From Caldilineaceae bacterium (GTDB taxonomy: Bacteria > Chloroflexota > Anaerolineae > Caldilineales > Caldilineaceae), in assembly GCA_028819675.1 (NCBI GenBank), contig JAPPKT010000563.1:1-7573 (forward strand): 7,573 bases of DNA, read 5' to 3'. Positions 6,003-7,573 of the stretch are shown here, piece after piece. Both the position numbers and the translations under genes were made by a program. Numbering within the stretch: the first letter of the stretch is position 1; each line of letters begins with the position of its first letter. The notes beneath the pieces were generated by a model. The model worked only from the letters and a program-made list of their open reading frames with translations, had not been told where the DNA came from and did no database searches.

Positions 6003-7286
6003 CTAGTCGACCTGGTAGCCTTCCAGGTCGCCGATGTTGTCGACCACCTTGGTCACGGCGTCCAGGACCTGCTCCATCTGGTCGGGGCCGTTGGGGGCGG
6101 AGAGATGCGGCTGCAGGAAGTTGAACTCCTGGTCGACCAGTTTTTCGGTAACGGGCAGCGAGCCGATCGAGTAGTCGGCCTCGCCGGTGTAGTGGGGGCA
6201 CTGGAAGGGGCAGCCGTGCCCGTACACGTTCTTCTCCTGAAAGAGGGTGCGATGATGGATCGGCCCGGAAGGCATCGGCTTGCCGCCGGGATGGAAGAGG
6301 AAGTTGGCGCTGTTGACGTAGGTGAGGGCGGTTACGCCTTCGGCGTTGATCGCCTTGACGAAGACCTCCCTGGGCACGCCCAGCTCTTCCTCGTTGTAGA
6401 GGCTGGAATACATGTGGTAGACATGCTTGACCCCGGGCTCGACGTAGGGCGGCGAAATCCCCTTGACCTTGCTCAGCTCCTGGGTGAGGAGATCGCAGTT
6501 GGCGATACGGGCATCGTTGGCCTCCTCGAAGGTCTCCAGCGCTTCGTAGGCCACAGTCATGGCGTAGCGGTCGATGCGGTGGTTGTCGCCGTAACCGCCG
6601 GTCGACGCGTACTTGAGCAGATCGGAATTGGTGAGGATCTTGGACAGGGTCGAGGGATGCTGCCCGCCCAGCGCACCGAGTTCGTAGTATTCACGGCTGT
6701 TTGTGGTCATGACTCCGCCGCTGGTGGCGGCGATCGGCTTGCCGGCAAAGCTGAAGCAGGTGATGTCGGCGATGCCGCCGACGATCTGGCCGTCGACATA
6801 GGCGCCGGTGGCCTGGGCGGAGTCTTCGATGAGGACGATATCGTGTTCGCGGGCGATGGCGAGCAGCTCTTTGAGGTAGGCGGGATGGCCGTAGAGGTCG
6901 ACGGCGATGATGGCCTTGGTGCGGTGGGTGATCTTGCGGCGCACGTCCTCCGGGTCGACGGTGTATGTTTTGGGATCGACGTCGGCGAAGATGGGGACGG
7001 CGTTGTTGTGCATGATGCAGCTTACGCTGGCGATCCAGGTGAAGGAGGGGACGATGACTTCGTCACCGGGGCCGGCCTGGGCGGCGACGAGGGCGGAGTT
7101 GAGGGCGACCTGGCCGGAGGAGACGGGCAGGGCGTATTCGACCTGCATCTTTGCGGCGAAGGCCTCGGAGAACTCATCCCAGTCGGCGGCCTTGCCGCTT
7201 TCCCACATCGGTGAACGGTGGTGGCCGGCGGAATGGGGCTCGGTGGTGACGGCCTTCTCGCCGCCGAGTAGGGCTAACTTGCTCAT
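6003..7286 (-). CDS. DegT/DnrJ/EryC1/StrS-family PLP aminotransferase
   Basis: The 427-residue enzyme should transfer an amino group, usually from glutamate or glutamine, to a keto sugar, ketocyclitol or similar carbonyl. It opens with LALLGGEKAV, usual for this family. SSGQVALNSAL (56-66) holds the cofactor phosphate region, PSFTWIAS (80-87) and FADVDPKTY (100-108) are classic, D155 and Q158 in IEDSAQATGA contact the PLP ring, and K183 in CFSFAGKPIAATSGG is the PLP lysine. The motif after the lysine is TSGG where GEGG or GDGG is common, and NHRIDRYAM (235-243) replaces the usual N-Y-R-M, so substrate choice may be unusual. The C-terminal part carries YGHGCPFQCPHY (355-366) and SLPVTEKL, matching the family's CP...LP end. 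AGGAG sits seven bases before the ATG. It is the first gene after a strong promoter and probably leads an operon with the two oxygenases. No sugar-nucleotide or cyclitol genes are in view to name the substrate. Confidence 0.93.
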   Translation of the reverse strand: MSKLALLGGEKAVTTEPHSAGHHRSPMWESGKAADWDEFSEAFAAKMQVEYALPVSSGQVALNSALVAAQAGPGDEVIVPSFTWIASVSCIMHNNAVPIFADVDPKTYTVDPEDVRRKITHRTKAIIAVDLYGHPAYLKELLAIAREHDIVLIEDSAQATGAYVDGQIVGGIADITCFSFAGKPIAATSGGVMTTNSREYYELGALGGQHPSTLSKILTNSDLLKYASTGGYGDNHRIDRYAMTVAYEALETFEEANDARIANCDLLTQELSKVKGISPPYVEPGVKHVYHMYSSLYNEEELGVPREVFVKAINAEGVTALTYVNSANFLFHPGGKPMPSGPIHHRTLFQEKNVYGHGCPFQCPHYTGEADYSIGSLPVTEKLVDQEFNFLQPHLSAPNGPDQMEQVLDAVTKVVDNIGDLEGYQVD

Positions 7287-7458
7287 CGTGCAACTCCTGA
7301 CTGGATTGGTTCGCGGCTCGCGGCGAGTAGGATCTGCTTTGTACTGTCCACGATACCACTGCGGTTGGGCAGGATATGGCGAAATGATTTCTATATTCAG
7401 ACTTTGGCCAATTCCCCGAATTCTGGGTGACGGAGGCCTTCGAAACTAAGTGGGTGTG
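7287..7458 (-). other. Untranslated leader of the aminotransferase-oxygenase operon
   Basis: About 170 bases lie between the predicted start of transcription and the aminotransferase ATG. There is no ATG on the minus strand in this stretch. Short palindromes exist (for example aattc/gaatt around 7411-7424), but no known riboswitch or attenuator is recognisable. AGGAG at 7298-7294 is the ribosome binding site. Confidence 0.4.
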
Positions 7459-7464
7459 CCGCCA

Positions 7465-7492
7465 ATCATAGCATACGGGGAAGGTAAGTCAA
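7465..7492 (-). promoter_or_regulatory. Sigma-70-type promoter for the aminotransferase-oxygenase operon
   Basis: On the minus strand TTGACT (7492-7487, five of six consensus bases) is followed after 16 bases by TATGAT (7470-7465, five of six), preceded by TGC, giving an extended -10. Transcription should begin near 7458. The same TATGCTA core appears in the promoter before the S9 peptidase gene. Confidence 0.7.
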
Positions 7493-7505
7493 CCGCTGTA
7501 ATGAG

Positions 7506-7530
7506 CAACGAGCAACAATAGACAACGAGC
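7506..7530. repeat. Direct repeats caacgagc in the putative divergent control region
   Basis: caacgagc occurs at 7506-7513 and again at 7523-7530, a period of 17 bases. A tandem gagcaac pair (7503-7516) overlaps the first copy. The repeats lie just upstream of the leftward -35 box (ends at 7492) and overlap the -35 box of the possible rightward promoter, which is where an activator or repressor would bind. Confidence 0.35.
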
Positions 7531-7547
7531 GCTAATACGATTATACT
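7519..7547 (+). promoter_or_regulatory. Possible divergent promoter reading rightward out of the window
   Basis: TAGACA (7519-7524) and TATACT (7542-7547) each match five of six sigma-70 consensus bases and are spaced by exactly 17 bases. Transcription would start near 7554, and any gene served lies beyond the right edge. The region is A/T-rich, so a chance match is possible. Confidence 0.4.
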
Positions 7548-7573
7548 TACCCCCGCGTTCCAGTGGAGAAGCA

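Noticed and set aside
6105..7214. A long open frame (369 codons) on the plus strand opposite the DegT aminotransferase gene.
   Set aside because: Its translation is a low-complexity mix of Gly, Val and Asp with no family motif. It mirrors a strongly conserved minus-strand enzyme, as is common in GC-rich DNA.
7533..7549. taatacgattatact resembles the start of a phage T7 promoter.
   Set aside because: It matches only the first bases of the T7 consensus. An ordinary A/T-rich bacterial promoter explains it better.

Overview
This is a bacterial chromosome segment, GC-rich by eye, with compact genes, Shine-Dalgarno sites and sigma-70-type promoters. Every recognisable gene lies on the minus strand, so transcription runs from right to left. 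The mix of phytanoyl-CoA-dioxygenase-type (PhyH) oxygenases, a DegT-type aminotransferase, a GSA-aminomutase-like aminotransferase, a cytosolic S9 peptidase and a probable LarA-like protein recalls uncultured environmental lineages rich in PhyH genes (for example Latescibacterota, Poribacteria or sponge-associated Chloroflexota). That taxonomic guess is inference and weak.

Layout in the direction of transcription. Bases 7287-7573 hold a control region: a strong leftward promoter (about 7465-7492), a possible divergent rightward promoter (7519-7547) and short direct repeats between and over them. Next comes a three-gene cluster with short gaps: a DegT/DnrJ/EryC1/StrS aminotransferase (7286-6003), then two different Fe(II)/2-oxoglutarate oxygenases of the PhyH family (5935-5105 and 5071-4262). 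It looks like one operon for a small molecule that is aminated and hydroxylated, but the substrate cannot be read from sequence.

Behind the second oxygenase gene lies a broken 3' end of a paralogous oxygenase gene (about 4238-4113). It is 71/80 identical to the end of its intact neighbour and carries an in-frame stop. It marks a former tandem duplication. After it come a second good promoter (4026-4054) and a leader of about 170 bases, leading into an S9-family (prolyl oligopeptidase-type) serine peptidase (3848-1890).

Then follows a class III PLP enzyme resembling glutamate-1-semialdehyde aminomutase (1679-294, GTG start). At the left edge are the first 30 codons of another minus-strand gene (90-1), which I read with moderate confidence as the start of a LarA-like (lactate racemase family, DUF2088) protein. 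No RNA genes, CRISPR arrays, insertion sequences or plus-strand genes could be supported.

Nothing here is clearly a new molecular system. The most interesting items are the aminotransferase plus two-oxygenase cassette, the degraded oxygenase paralogue, the putative divergent control region, and the matching extended -10 promoters with leaders of about 170 bases.
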